Source: Sparassis latifolia
Lineage: Eukaryota > Basidiomycota > Agaricomycetes > Polyporales > Sparassidaceae
DNA: 64,000 bases
Assembly: GCA_018466975.1 (NCBI GenBank)
Contig: CM031562.1
Coordinates: 2,294,001 to 2,358,000, forward strand
Direction: 5' to 3'
Position 1 is the stretch's first letter. Every line of letters begins with the position of its first letter. The position numbers and the translations under genes are program-made. The notes under the pieces are model-generated. The model saw nothing but the letters and a program-made list of their open reading frames with translations. It had not been told where the DNA came from and ran no database searches. Below, piece by piece: positions 33,731-43,917 of this stretch.

Positions 33731-36013
33731 AAAGCACTGCGCGGGAAAACTCCGGAAGAGGCGTGGACGGGCAAGAAGCCCAATGTCGCGCACCTACGAG
33801 AATTTGGGTCAGATGTCTGGATTCTGACGGAAGGCCAGAATCTCTCGAAACTCGAGCCAAAGTCGAAGAAACACACCTTTGTAGGTTTTGCTGATGGCCC
33901 GAAGGCCGTGCGCTACTACGATGTGGGTGCGCGCTCGATCCGAGTCTCGCGAAATTTTGTATTCGCGGATGCCCCGAACCCAGCAAGCAATGTTCCTGTA
34001 CATCAGCTTGATGACAGTGACAGGCTGCCGCTCGAGGGGGAGTCAGGGGGAGCTGTCAAGCAGCAGCCTCCCACATCTGCATCAAAACCAGCATCAGTAC
34101 CTGTCAAAGCTGATCAGTCTAACAAGAAACACGATGGAAACTACATTACAGAGGAAGACTTACCTCCCGAGATACAGGAGAGCATGCGAGAGCGACCGAC
34201 ATTCTTGCCTGCACCCCCGAAGATCCCTCTTCATCGTACGACCCGCGCTACGCAGGACCACGACTATCGAAGGATGGATAACCCCCGCGCGCAGCCCGCG
34301 AAGTCGCGCGAGCCGCCGGGAGTGCCGAAAGAGAACGCACCTGGTGAGAGTGCGAAAGTCGCCGTGACGCCCGAAGAATTTGAAGAGATCGCGCAGGCGC
34401 TGTATGCGACAGCACTGGCATCGGGCGACAGAACGGCGAGTGCGGGAGATGAGCCGCGAAGCCTCGCGGAGGCCCAAGCCTCTCCGGAATGGCCAGAATG
34501 GGAAAAGGCTGTAAAAGCGGAATATGATCAGTTGCAGGGCATGGGGACTTGGGAGCTACAAGACTTACCAAAAGATCGAAATGCTGTGGGCTGCAAGTGG
34601 GTCTTCCAGAGGAAAACCAACAAGGAGGGTCAGGTTGTCAAGTACAAAGCCAGATTGGTGGCACAGGGGTACTCACAGATCCCAGGGATGGATTTACTTG
34701 AAACCTTTGCCCCTGTAGTTCGTCTTGAGTCCATCAGGGCCATCCTAGCATTAGCAGTAGTTAATAACTGGGAAATAGGCCAGATGGATGTTAAGGGAGC
34801 TTACCTGAATGGAGACCTCCAGGAGGAGATCTACATGCGACAGCCGGAAGGCTTCGATGATGGAAGTGGACGCGTTTGTCGACTCCGCAAGACGCTCTAC
34901 GGACTAAAGCAGTCCGGGCGCGAATGGAACCGCAAGCTGCATCGCGAGCTGATGGAGCTTGGGTACAAGCGGCTGGAGGCAGATCCATGTGTATACCTGC
35001 GGGAGCGAAAGGAAGGAGAAGTTCAGATTATCACGGTATGGGTGGATGACTTACTGTTATTCACCAACTCTCCGAAGCTCATGGAGGAGCTCAAGCGTGA
35101 CCTGCAGGACCTCTTCGAAGTCACGGACCTTGGTGAGCCGCAGAAAATTGTTGGGATTGAAATCGAGCGAGATAGGGAAGCGGGAAAAATCCAAATCTCG
35201 CAACAGCACTACATCGAGAGCATTCTCAAGCGATACCAGCTTGAGAACACCAACGCTGTAGGGATGCCGCTCGATCCGAATGTGGCGTTCACGGCAGAGG
35301 ACGAGAACGAGGAGGCGGACGACCGTTTGGCGGGAGGTTACGCGTCGATGGTGGGATCGCTGATGTACGCAGCAGTGGGAACAAGGCCAGATATTTCCTA
35401 CGCTGTGCAAACGCTGAGCAAATATACAGCGTGCCCACGACCTGTCCATTGGACAGCGGCAAAACGCGTTCTACGGTACCTCGCAGGAACACGTGACTTG
35501 CACGTCACGTACACGCGACGCGATTCGGACGCGCCGAACGGAAATATAATAGGAGGATATACGGACGCGGATTATGCATCAGATCATGACCGAAAATCAG
35601 TCTCGGGTCATGTCTTTTACTTGGGAGGTGGAGCCGTAGCATGGAGTTCGAAGAAACAAACAACAACGGCAACATCCTCGACAGAAGCCGAGTATACAGC
35701 ACTCGCGCACGCGACACGTCAAGCAATATGGCTGCGAAACTTACTGGCAGAACTCGGGTTTGCACAAGAAGAACCCACAGAAATTTATTGTGATAACCAG
35801 GCAGCGATCGCGATAGCACGCGACCCGCAGTATCACGCGCGGTCAAAGCACTTTGACGTGCAGAATCATTTCGTGCGCGAAAAGGTGGAAAATGGTATTA
35901 TTCAATTGTGCTACTGTCCTACAGATGAGATGGTAGCAGATGTATTTACTAAGGCCCTACCCAAGCCTAAGCACCAAAAGTTCACATTGGAACTTGGGAT
36001 GCTTCCGGCTTGA
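33656..36013 (+). CDS. Copia integrase C-terminus, reverse transcriptase and RNase H
   Basis: The longest open part of the element gives 785 codons in one frame. After the integrase C-terminal block (ALRGKTPEEAWTGKKP) come the reverse transcriptase motifs KYKARLVAQGYSQIPG, GQMDVKGAYLNGDL and the active-site VDD in WVDDLLLF (about 35036-35050). RNase H motifs follow: GYTDADYASD, SSTEAEYTAL, YCDNQAAIAIA and FTKALPKPKH. It ends at TGA 36011-36013, directly before the polypurine tract. This part looks undamaged, but it cannot be translated in frame with the upstream portion. Confidence 0.93.
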   Translation: MRGSFQTSSGRKLLHTQHTINRAPTKALRGKTPEEAWTGKKPNVAHLREFGSDVWILTEGQNLSKLEPKSKKHTFVGFADGPKAVRYYDVGARSIRVSRNFVFADAPNPASNVPVHQLDDSDRLPLEGESGGAVKQQPPTSASKPASVPVKADQSNKKHDGNYITEEDLPPEIQESMRERPTFLPAPPKIPLHRTTRATQDHDYRRMDNPRAQPAKSREPPGVPKENAPGESAKVAVTPEEFEEIAQALYATALASGDRTASAGDEPRSLAEAQASPEWPEWEKAVKAEYDQLQGMGTWELQDLPKDRNAVGCKWVFQRKTNKEGQVVKYKARLVAQGYSQIPGMDLLETFAPVVRLESIRAILALAVVNNWEIGQMDVKGAYLNGDLQEEIYMRQPEGFDDGSGRVCRLRKTLYGLKQSGREWNRKLHRELMELGYKRLEADPCVYLRERKEGEVQIITVWVDDLLLFTNSPKLMEELKRDLQDLFEVTDLGEPQKIVGIEIERDREAGKIQISQQHYIESILKRYQLENTNAVGMPLDPNVAFTAEDENEEADDRLAGGYASMVGSLMYAAVGTRPDISYAVQTLSKYTACPRPVHWTAAKRVLRYLAGTRDLHVTYTRRDSDAPNGNIIGGYTDADYASDHDRKSVSGHVFYLGGGAVAWSSKKQTTTATSSTEAEYTALAHATRQAIWLRNLLAELGFAQEEPTEIYCDNQAAIAIARDPQYHARSKHFDVQNHFVREKVENGIIQLCYCPTDEMVADVFTKALPKPKHQKFTLELGMLPA

Positions 36014-36020
36014 GGGGGAG

Positions 36021-36254
36021 TGTTGGAGGCTTCGGGATGACCTTATTAGTCAATCCGGAGCATCCAGGTAGTCGGGCGATATTCCCCGATATCTTATTCA
36101 GCATCGAAGGATACAGTAGCTACGAGAACTATGTAGTATGTTCTGGACTAGTCTACTGGTGTAGTATATAAGGAGGGACCTCTTGCAGGTCCCACTAATA
36201 ATATCTCTTCCCCAAATCACTCACTCGGAGGAATTCATACGAGCTGCGCTAATA
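36021..36254 (+). repeat. 3' LTR of the Copia element
   Basis: It is 234 bp long, beginning TGTTGGAGG and ending GCTAATA. It is preceded by the polypurine tract and followed by the target-site copy CAAAG. Outward transcription from its TATA element would run toward the membrane-protein gene at 36390. Confidence 0.93.
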
Positions 36255-36389
36255 CAAAGCACCAGTGAACTCCTACTCAAACAAGATTCAGGACCACAAC
36301 AGTGTCCGTGATGTATAACAAGTCACCTACCTATGTATAGACTTGGCTGCATCTGTCCCCCCTGTACTATCGTGTCCGGTCCTGGCAGC

Positions 36390-37882
36390 ATGGGACAAAT
36401 CTCACTCGTCTCCGCCAGTCTTGCTTCGGTGTCCATCTCAGCCTTCCTCTATGGTGTCTTCCTCGTATTGTTTTGCACATCCACATATCTCATGGCGCAA
36501 CGCGAACGTCAGGCCCGTGCCAGCTCTTCCCGCTCCTTGACTATCTGGAAGAAACCGTTATTTATTGGAGGAATTGCATACTTCATTACTATCACCGCGG
36601 TATTTGCATTTTTCTCGAGATGAAGGCGGAGGAAACATGACTCATATTCTCCCTGCGGGATAGAATTGGATCCTGATTGTGTATCGTTCATTTTCAGCCT
36701 TTATTTATTATAAGGATGGTACAGCTCCGAAGGAGTACTACAGTCTTATGGTGGTACCCAACGTTATCAAGATCGCTTTTTGGCTTTCGTCACTAGCAGT
36801 TGGGGACACTATGCTGGTAAGCGTCTATTCCATTTGCTTTCTTCAGAGCCAAAGCTCGGGCTCAGAATGAAACTTCCTGCAGTTATACCGTCTTTGGATG
36901 ACCTGGAGTCGTAACGTGTATGTTATCATTTTTCCGTTGTGCACCTTCATCGCCTCAATCGGTAAGTCGGTTTTCGGATTCCCATATAGCCGGATTTTTT
37001 AATGCCGGCGCGCAGTATGCTGCGTGGTTGTTGTATACACAGAAGCGCACCAGGTAGGCCAAACAACGTTCGACACTGCACATATCGACCCATGGCTGGA
37101 CAGCACCTGGAGTCTAACTATGTGGTATGTGTCTACCCTTGTTCTGTGCTCTCCGCTTGACAATGCATTAATTTGCACTTATATGAACTAATAATACACA
37201 GCACGAATTTATCTTGCTGTGGTAAGACATCTAGAAGTCTCTGATAGTTTTGACATGCTGTTGTTCCACTTAGTGTTGATCATATGGCGACTATGGCGCG
37301 TTCATTCACAAGTGATGTCACTTGTTGAACAGTCTGAGAAGCGCGGTCTGAAGGCGAGCTGTGAATGTGACATGTACGTTCATGGTCGCTGACACTTGCC
37401 TGCAGTGGTTTCTCTCCGTATTTATTGAGAGCGCGGTCCTCTGTGTGTATGCCCTTCTCAGCGTTTTGTGGGCTTGTGTAACTGATCCGCAGTTATCGAC
37501 GGTCCTATCTAGCTTCTGGACTGTGCTCTTCATAATCTCTTACGAGACATACACCTCCAGAAATAACCTTGCGTTCCTGGTCGAGGACGCATGGGCGCCC
37601 GTGTCTGGCATTGCGTTCATGCTCATCAACATCCGTGTTGGCCTGGGCTACGCGATGCACACTAGTGTCCAGCGATCCTCCACGGATCGACTACGCCTGG
37701 ACCCTATCTCATTCGCCTCGCTGCCCATCACCAGCACAGGCCACAATGTGGGCTCACTGGACGACGAATTGGAGGTTTCCGACAGCTTGCAGCTGAAGAG
37801 GTTTAAGGATGGCTGGGCCAGCACTGCTGGCATTGCGTCGGCCGGTCTGACTTTAGTGCATGTGGTGAGCAAATACAAATAA
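36390..37882 (+). CDS. Multi-pass membrane protein of unknown function
   Basis: This is a predicted integral membrane protein of a type common in agaricomycetes, with about seven hydrophobic helices. Exons 36390-36599, 36664-36816, 36883-36961, 37016-37124, 37202-37221 and 37274 onward are in phase. The last part, open to 37882, has a long helix (WFLSVFIESAVLCVYALL) and a soluble tail with SLDDELEVSDSLQLKRF. Recognisable features are NWILIVYRSFSAFIYYKDG, VGDTMLLYRLWMTWSR and IIWRLWRVHS. The junction between the 37274 exon and the last exon did not close in phase with a strong donor; a GTTGAA donor near 37323 would fit. A Copia element lies about 130 bp upstream of the start codon. An upstream in-frame ATG at 36333 is possible. 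Confidence 0.6.
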
Positions 37883-38645
37883 CTCACGCTTCATCAGCTC
37901 ATCGAGGTGTACGCGATACTCAGGCTGAGGCTTGAGGTTTCTGAACTGCGACGCAATTTGTCCCTTGGTACACCAGCGAGTTTTCTGGTATAGTGTATGG
38001 ATATTACTATCATATTAGCAGTTAGTTTCGACCCCAGTCGTCTTGGTTCGAAGCATCAGCGACACGATGCAGAGAAACGCTTCGACACGCTGCCTATGCA
38101 ACGCCGATCTTCACCCATCTCGTCGAGCTGGGTACTTTTCCCTCAAAACTTACCCTTCAGGACGTACGCGCCGACGCTGAGATCAGCACGCGCACCAAGA
38201 CCCACAGAATGTCCGAGCATCAGTCCACACACCGCAGAGTCCACCGTGCAACGAATAATAAAAATAGATCCGAGAAAGCGAGTCTATGTGGCATCTACGC
38301 GTGCGCAGGCAGAAATAGAAATATTGTACGTAGGTCCGCGGGCCATGCATGGGCATGAGATATACGTGGGTTAAGGTAGAGAGGGTAGAATACGGCAAGA
38401 CGGGGAGAGGCGATGGACGAAGACGGGGATGCGGCGTGGGGTAGGAATAGGGTGAGTCGTACGGACATGGGAGAGGTATGTGAGGTATGGAGGTATGGGT
38501 GTGCAGAGCCAAAGGTAAGGGGCAATGCGGAAGGAGGAAAACTGGCAGACGGTAACACGCAAGCCAGAGCGAGACAGAGAGTGCGCACGGTAGAGATCTA
38601 CGCGCCTAGTCCCAAAGTTCGCAGAACCAAACCAACACGCCGCAT
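37883..38645. other. Convergent intergenic region, no gene seen
   Basis: This lies between the 3' ends of the membrane-protein gene and the minus-strand gene at 38646-40891. Overlapping open frames near 38.2-38.7 kb on both strands are GC-driven and show no domain. Confidence 0.5.
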
Positions 38646-40891
38646 CTACGCGCGCACGCCCACATCCACCTGCCTCGATCGGCGCGTAATGCTCGGCGGT
38701 ATCATGCATTCTCTGTCCTCCCCGCCTATCCCCTCCTCACCCTCTTCATCATCCTGCACCCGGTCCTCCCCCTTCAACCGCCTCCCCCACATGCGCTTGC
38801 TCATCATCGCCGGCGCACCAAGCGAGAACGGCGACGGCGGGATCAGCGCAGCGCTTGTGATCGCGCGCAGGTGCTGCGCCTGCGAGCGGGGAGGGATACA
38901 GCGCCGACAGTGGCGGCGTTGTCCCGGGGCCGGGCGCAGGCGTTCGCCGCTTCCCACCCTCGTCCTCCACGTCACCAAGTCCTAGTTTCTCCCCAGCGTC
39001 CCCGAGTCGCAGCTCCTGCAGCGCGTACGCGAAGTAGCCGTCCTCGACTGTCGGAAACGGCACGGGCTCAGACTCGGTGGGGACGGGATGCTTTCCGCCG
39101 TGCCCGTGCTCGGTGCGTCGCTCTCTGTGTCCGTATCGACGGTGGAATCGGTGTCTGCATCCGCGTCAGGGGAAGACGGCGAGAGCAGCGGCGTTGGCGC
39201 GGTGGACCTGGGCTGGGGTGGGAGCGTCAGCATCAGCGGGACCCGTGCGGTGGGGATCGGCGAGGGCGGGTTAGAAGCGGATGTTTCTAATGATGGCGGG
39301 AAAACAAATGGGGGCACCTCAGGCGTGGACGAAATAGAGGGCTCGACAGGCGCAGCGAGGGTCACGAACGTCATGTTGAACAAACGCTTCGGTTTGGGTG
39401 TCTGTTCAAGTGTGAGCACAGGCAGGGGTACGGGAGGGGAGGGATCAACGGGGAGCAGAGGGAGGAATGCGAAGTTGAGAGTGCGTCGCGGGGGCGGGAG
39501 TACACTCGTTGGAGTGGTGGGCGAATCGGACGGCGAGGCTGGCCGCGTTGGCTCTTGGGGCAAGGTGGGTACGTGGATGGCGGGGGGAATGCGTGGTGGT
39601 GGTACTTGGGGCGGAGGGACGGATAGGGGCTGAAAGGAAGAAGCGCTTCGATCGGGGCACGTGGATACCGGGGCGGATGTAGGGACGGTATCGGGCTCTG
39701 GAGTAGGCGAGTAAGCGTCGAGGAGGGGCAGGAGGCGGATAGGGACTGCGTCGAGGTAGGGGAGGATGTCGGGGTCAATGGGTGGCTGGGGACGGTTCTT
39801 CCAACGAGATGGTGTCTGCGATGGTTGGGAGGCGAGCCGCGAGACCGGGAACGATGCGCTAGACAGACCAGAGCACGAATCTGAATTTTCCGAGGACGAA
39901 GACGCGTAGGCGTCGGGAAGGGAGGTGGTGAAGGGTTGGCGGAAGGAAGGGGATGGGGGCGTACGGGGAAGGGAGAGCCGAAGCTGCTTCAACTCGAGGA
40001 CGTCTCTGTCGAATTCATATACGAGAGCAGTTATCAGTCGCGTGTAACCCCCGTGCCAGATAATACGGCCGATGAAAAGAATGCGCAGGACGCGCTCACT
40101 CATCTCATGAACCCCAGAATGCGGGGTTTGAGGATGAAGGCTAGGCCTAGGACGATCGCACTGAGAATAGGTACCCCTGCACTTTCGACCCTGAAAATAC
40201 AGGTGGGACAAGAGCGGCCCCGTACGCTGCCCGCTCTTGGCGTCGCTGTCTGAAGGTGGTGCTCGAACACTGCTAGCATCGCCACTGCACGCAGTAAACC
40301 ATCTCTGCAGAGGCAATACACAGCAGACGAGCTCTTCACACGCGTGCGCCAGGAAACCTCGGAGAGCCGTCCTCTGGATAAGTGTTCGCATCTGGGAGAA
40401 TTCCGGACATAACAGCATAAAGCCGGCCGGGAAAACGGTGGAAAATTAGGATCGGAGGTCAGGAGACCTGCACCCGCGCACGCCATTGGCTCCCGGGCCA
40501 TGACGTCGAGTACGCGCCGGCCGCATCGGCAATGCCGAACCGGTCAGCGCGGCCGTAAAAGGCAAGCACACTTGACTCGAGTCCGGCGTCTGAGCACACG
40601 AGCAGCAGTCCGAGTCGAACAGCCTTGGGCCCGAGGAACACGACGAGCAACATAAGGATCACAACGGAGAGACACTGATACGCACTGATACGACAGTCGC
40701 GGCGTCACTGGCGCGGGCGACCGATCCCACTCGTCCGCGACGAACACCTCCTCCAGACAGTCTTCAGAGCAGAACGACACCGTCTTGTGTGGGTGAGGGC
40801 GCAGATACGGCAAGGGCGAGCCTGAGCCGCTGGGTGACGATGGCGGACTCTGCTCCGGCGACAGCGGTGGGGATTTCAGACAGCTCTTCAT
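38646..40891 (-). CDS. Uncharacterised Pro/Ser-rich protein (KSCLK family)
   Basis: The function is unknown. Exon 1 is 40686-40891 and starts MKSCLKSPPLSPE. It carries HKTVSFCSEDCLEEVFVADEWDRSP and ends in phase 2 at a GTGCGT donor. After a 680-nt intron, exon 2 starts at 40005 with DVLELKQLRLSLPR. A long Pro/Ser/Thr-rich middle follows, with repeated hydrophobic F-N/F-x-F-L/V blocks (TLNFAFLPLLPV, LFNMTFVTLAAPV). Near 39080 the best continuation (TESEPVPFPTVEDGYFAYAL) is one base out of frame, so the 3' part either has a one-base indel in a run of C or an unseen intron. The true stop is uncertain within 38646-39000. Two truncated relatives lie at 24.0 and 28.5 kb. Confidence 0.6.
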
Positions 40892-43278
40892 GGGGTGGCT
40901 GGCGGGTGTTAGTGTGTGGCACAGGCAGAGCTCCCGCACAACTGGTAGGTGCGTAGATCGTGGGCCAGCTTGTCGACGTGGAGGGTGGTGGGGAGTTGAT
41001 GGCAGCGAGCGAGCAGCTCAGGGGGAAAGCGTTTGGAGACGGCTTGGACCGGGCTCTTTTTTCTGGCACTGACGGGGACGACTTGCGCCAAAATCCACCA
41101 GCACGTGAGCGGTCCCATCTCGGGTCATCTCGGCGCCTCCTCTTCAACTGAGCCAAGCCGCCTCCATCTGTCCCCTATCTGCAACGCTACTGTAAGCTAT
41201 GACCAACATCCGACAACAATTTCTCACCGCCTCCTGGCCATTGACAACTGCTCTTGTCATTCCCCTGGCATATTGCATCCCGTCAATCACTTGTCCCTAC
41301 TGCGTGATCTTCAACGTCTGTACGTTTGTCTAGCATAACAAGCCCTCCCAGCAACGCGCCTTCGGTCGCAGCGAGCACACTCGAACCTCGGATCCGAGGC
41401 GGATAGCCAGCGCATGTTCCGAACGAGAGCTTTCTTCCACGGCTCGCCCCAGCCTGGCCTATTCTCCACGGCCTCCGGCTTGTCGCTATCTAGTATCTGG
41501 GCACCAGTTTTGTTTCCTCCCTTATGGTGCTATGCAAACCAGCGTGCTTTGCGGAATGAAAAGCATCAACACGGCGCTGCAGCCTGGCAACGAGCATATG
41601 CTCTGACGTGCACCGCTCTTCGGCATCCTTGCATCTCTGTTTACTTCGGTACTTTCAAATAGGTATGCTCTTCTGGAATGTTTGCGCGGATTTGCGGATG
41701 TCTTGGCCAGTGCATATTGTAGGTGCCCGACCTACTTACTTGGGTACTATGGGTGATAGTGGAGTCAGTATCTGATGGCGAAAGCGACGCATTCATCTGG
41801 CACAAACGGCGATTCATTCCGCAAAAATAGCGCGTTCTCCTGGTGAAGTCTCCGCTTCCGTATTCGAATTCTGGGTATCGAATTACTATCCGTTTGTGCG
41901 CGCTATGTCGACTCCTAGCTGTTAGTTCCGTCCCATGGTGTCAGACTACCGGCTTGCAGGTGCATGCGCGATGGCCTTACCTGGCAGCCTGAAACGTGCA
42001 GACAGGGATCGGAACGTTTGAGAGGTGTACCTCCGCTTGATTAGGTGTTCTCTAGGAGGGCTGCTTGCGGGCGCGTTGGTTTCTTATAGTTCACTTGCTG
42101 GAATGACTCTGCTCTCCGTTGCCATATATCGTTCTAAGTGGCGCCAGCTAGCACTTGTGATTTGCTATTCCTACCTGTATGAAATTCTCTTTTGAGTAAT
42201 GGGCTACCGTGCAAAATGCACAAGGCCCTGGGCGATCGGGATCGCCTTAGCTGCATGGATGTATCTCGTCCAGTAATTCCGAATCCTTGGTGGCCTTTAT
42301 ATATTGTTCTCCAAGGTCTCCCGTAACTTTCTAAGCCTTCAACCCCAGTCAAAACTCCACCTGCCCAGGTCGGGCCAAATCGAAGAGGCTCGGCGCACAA
42401 GGAGGACTATCGTACCAAATCGAAGCAGACCGAAATCTAGCAGTTGCACATGATTTTCCTCCGATCAGCATTCTCGAAATGCTCAGGGAATTTGACCATT
42501 TCGTGGATGCACAGATCATCTTGGCTTGCGTCGATTTCGCCAACCCGGTGCCACACCACCTCTTCGCCGTAGGCGTCCTCCTGCGTCTTCAGTGCTGTAC
42601 TCCAGGCCCTCCAAGACCCGGCCGACCTCGGGGGAAACGGGCTCGAGCGCGTTATGGGTATCTCGTATTTCTCACGGACGGTGAACCCAGATGATCTGTA
42701 CCTGCTCGTCGTTCGGGACGAAAGTGAGCTAACGACGTCCATTGTGTGGACTGACCGCAGGTTGACCTGATGGTACACCCGACAGCGGCTCGGGCGTTGT
42801 AGTGAAAGCGTGCACCGCCTTCTGCAGAAGAGACGAGCAAGCGCCAGAAGAGGATTCAAGACCTGCTGTCACTGAGATCGCCTTCCTCCCTCGGGTGTAA
42901 ATCACGGGAGTGTGCGGCCGTTTGAGGGCGCAGACGACAGGAATCTGATTGAGAAGGGATACCATCTTGCGATGTTGAGATTTATGTTTGAGTAGCGCGC
43001 ATTCCAACTTCAGCTTCAAGTTGTGCACTCGCCCGATATTGTAAATGTACAATTAATATCGGGTTGTTCTGAGCATGTACACGCATGTTCACAGTCACTT
43101 GGTAAAAAATATATGCGGGAAAATCAGCAGCAGAATAGACAATGGAACAATGGGAATTATCGTGGTTCTTCGTATACAACACTTGCCAAACAAAGCAACC
43201 AGCTGTCACACTAGCTGGTATTCAAGTGGCTCTACGCCACAACCACCATCTACTCATACTCATAGCTCTTCATCCTTC
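40892..43278. other. Gene-poor stretch; one possible decayed exon on the minus strand
   Basis: No intact gene is supported. On the minus strand about 42430-42680 reads VREKYEIPITRSSPFPPR and continues through EEVVWHRVGEIDASQDDL to an acidic/aromatic end. This has the composition of real coding sequence, but it has no start, no clear splice partners and no family that I recognise. The rest (40.9-42.4 and 42.9-43.3 kb) shows only short random frames. Confidence 0.4.
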
Positions 43279-43917
43279 ATGGCAACTCCGATAAGTCCTA
43301 CTGCACCAGTCGGCGGTGCTGGTCTTCCGAGGCAGGGTACGCATCTGCTGCATAGGCTTCTACAAGTTACAACTTAAATCCCTGATTTTTTTCGCGAAGT
43401 TGGCGTTGCGGCGCTTCCCTCGGACGACTTTGGAGTGCGTTTCAGGGACAGCAACGTCGGTATGTTGAACTATGTAGATGGACGGTTCAACGACATGAGC
43501 GCGCAAATCGTCACCCTCGATGGCCAATTGAGGTCAGCTATCGATCAGTCCGAAGTGCGCATGCGGAACGCATTGCGGGACGCAATCAAGGAATCAGAGC
43601 TACGAATAGTTACAGCTCTGTCCACACAGATTGAGCAACTCAGGCAGGAGATGCGGAGATCCTCTTCAGCCGGTTCCGCCCACAGCTCCCTTGTTTTTAC
43701 TCAGAGTAGTCCTCGAGAGTCACCAGTTGCACACCCCTCAACTTCTCTACCGTCTCCTGCATCACGCTTAACCTCCGTTCCTAACGTCGCGTTAACCAAC
43801 GTGGAGTCACTCACCCCCGATAATGTCGGCCAACGCATCATGGACGAGGGGGAAAGAATAAAGGGCTATGGAAACTTTGTTAGAACATTGACTGGAAGAT
43901 TCAAGGTCAGTTCATAA
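43279..43917 (+). CDS. Uncharacterised coiled-coil protein
   Basis: The function is unknown. Two exons, 43279-43336 and 43400-43917, close in phase to 191 residues. The protein starts MATPISPTAPVGGAGLPRQ. A charged helical stretch of about 65 residues (from MLNYVDGRFNDMSAQIV through IEQLRQEMRR) has heptad-like spacing of hydrophobic residues and probably forms a coiled coil. A Ser/Pro-rich segment and a short helical end (DEGERIKGYGNFVR) follow. The 63-nt intron has a weak GCGAAG acceptor. A GTCAGT at the end of the frame could be a further donor, so the C-terminus is provisional. Confidence 0.4.

Larger units (their letters stand above)
31423..36259 (+). mobile_element. Ty1/Copia LTR retrotransposon with 5-bp target duplication
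   Basis: The element spans 31428-36254 and is flanked by the direct repeat CAAAG at 31423-31427 and 36255-36259. It has two 234-bp LTRs that differ at one position seen by eye, a primer-binding site at 31662, a gag-pol region in protease-integrase-RT-RNase H order, and a polypurine tract GAGGGGGAG at 36012-36020. That order defines Copia. The LTR similarity implies a young insertion. The coding region nevertheless has at least three frame breaks (before 31839, near 33335 and near 33715), so this copy is probably not autonomous. Confidence 0.95.

Noticed and set aside
39088..39633. 181-codon open frame on the plus strand, Gly/Ser/Val-rich
   Set aside because: It is antisense to exon 2 of the KSCLK-family gene; its composition is the complement of Pro/Ser-rich coding sequence.
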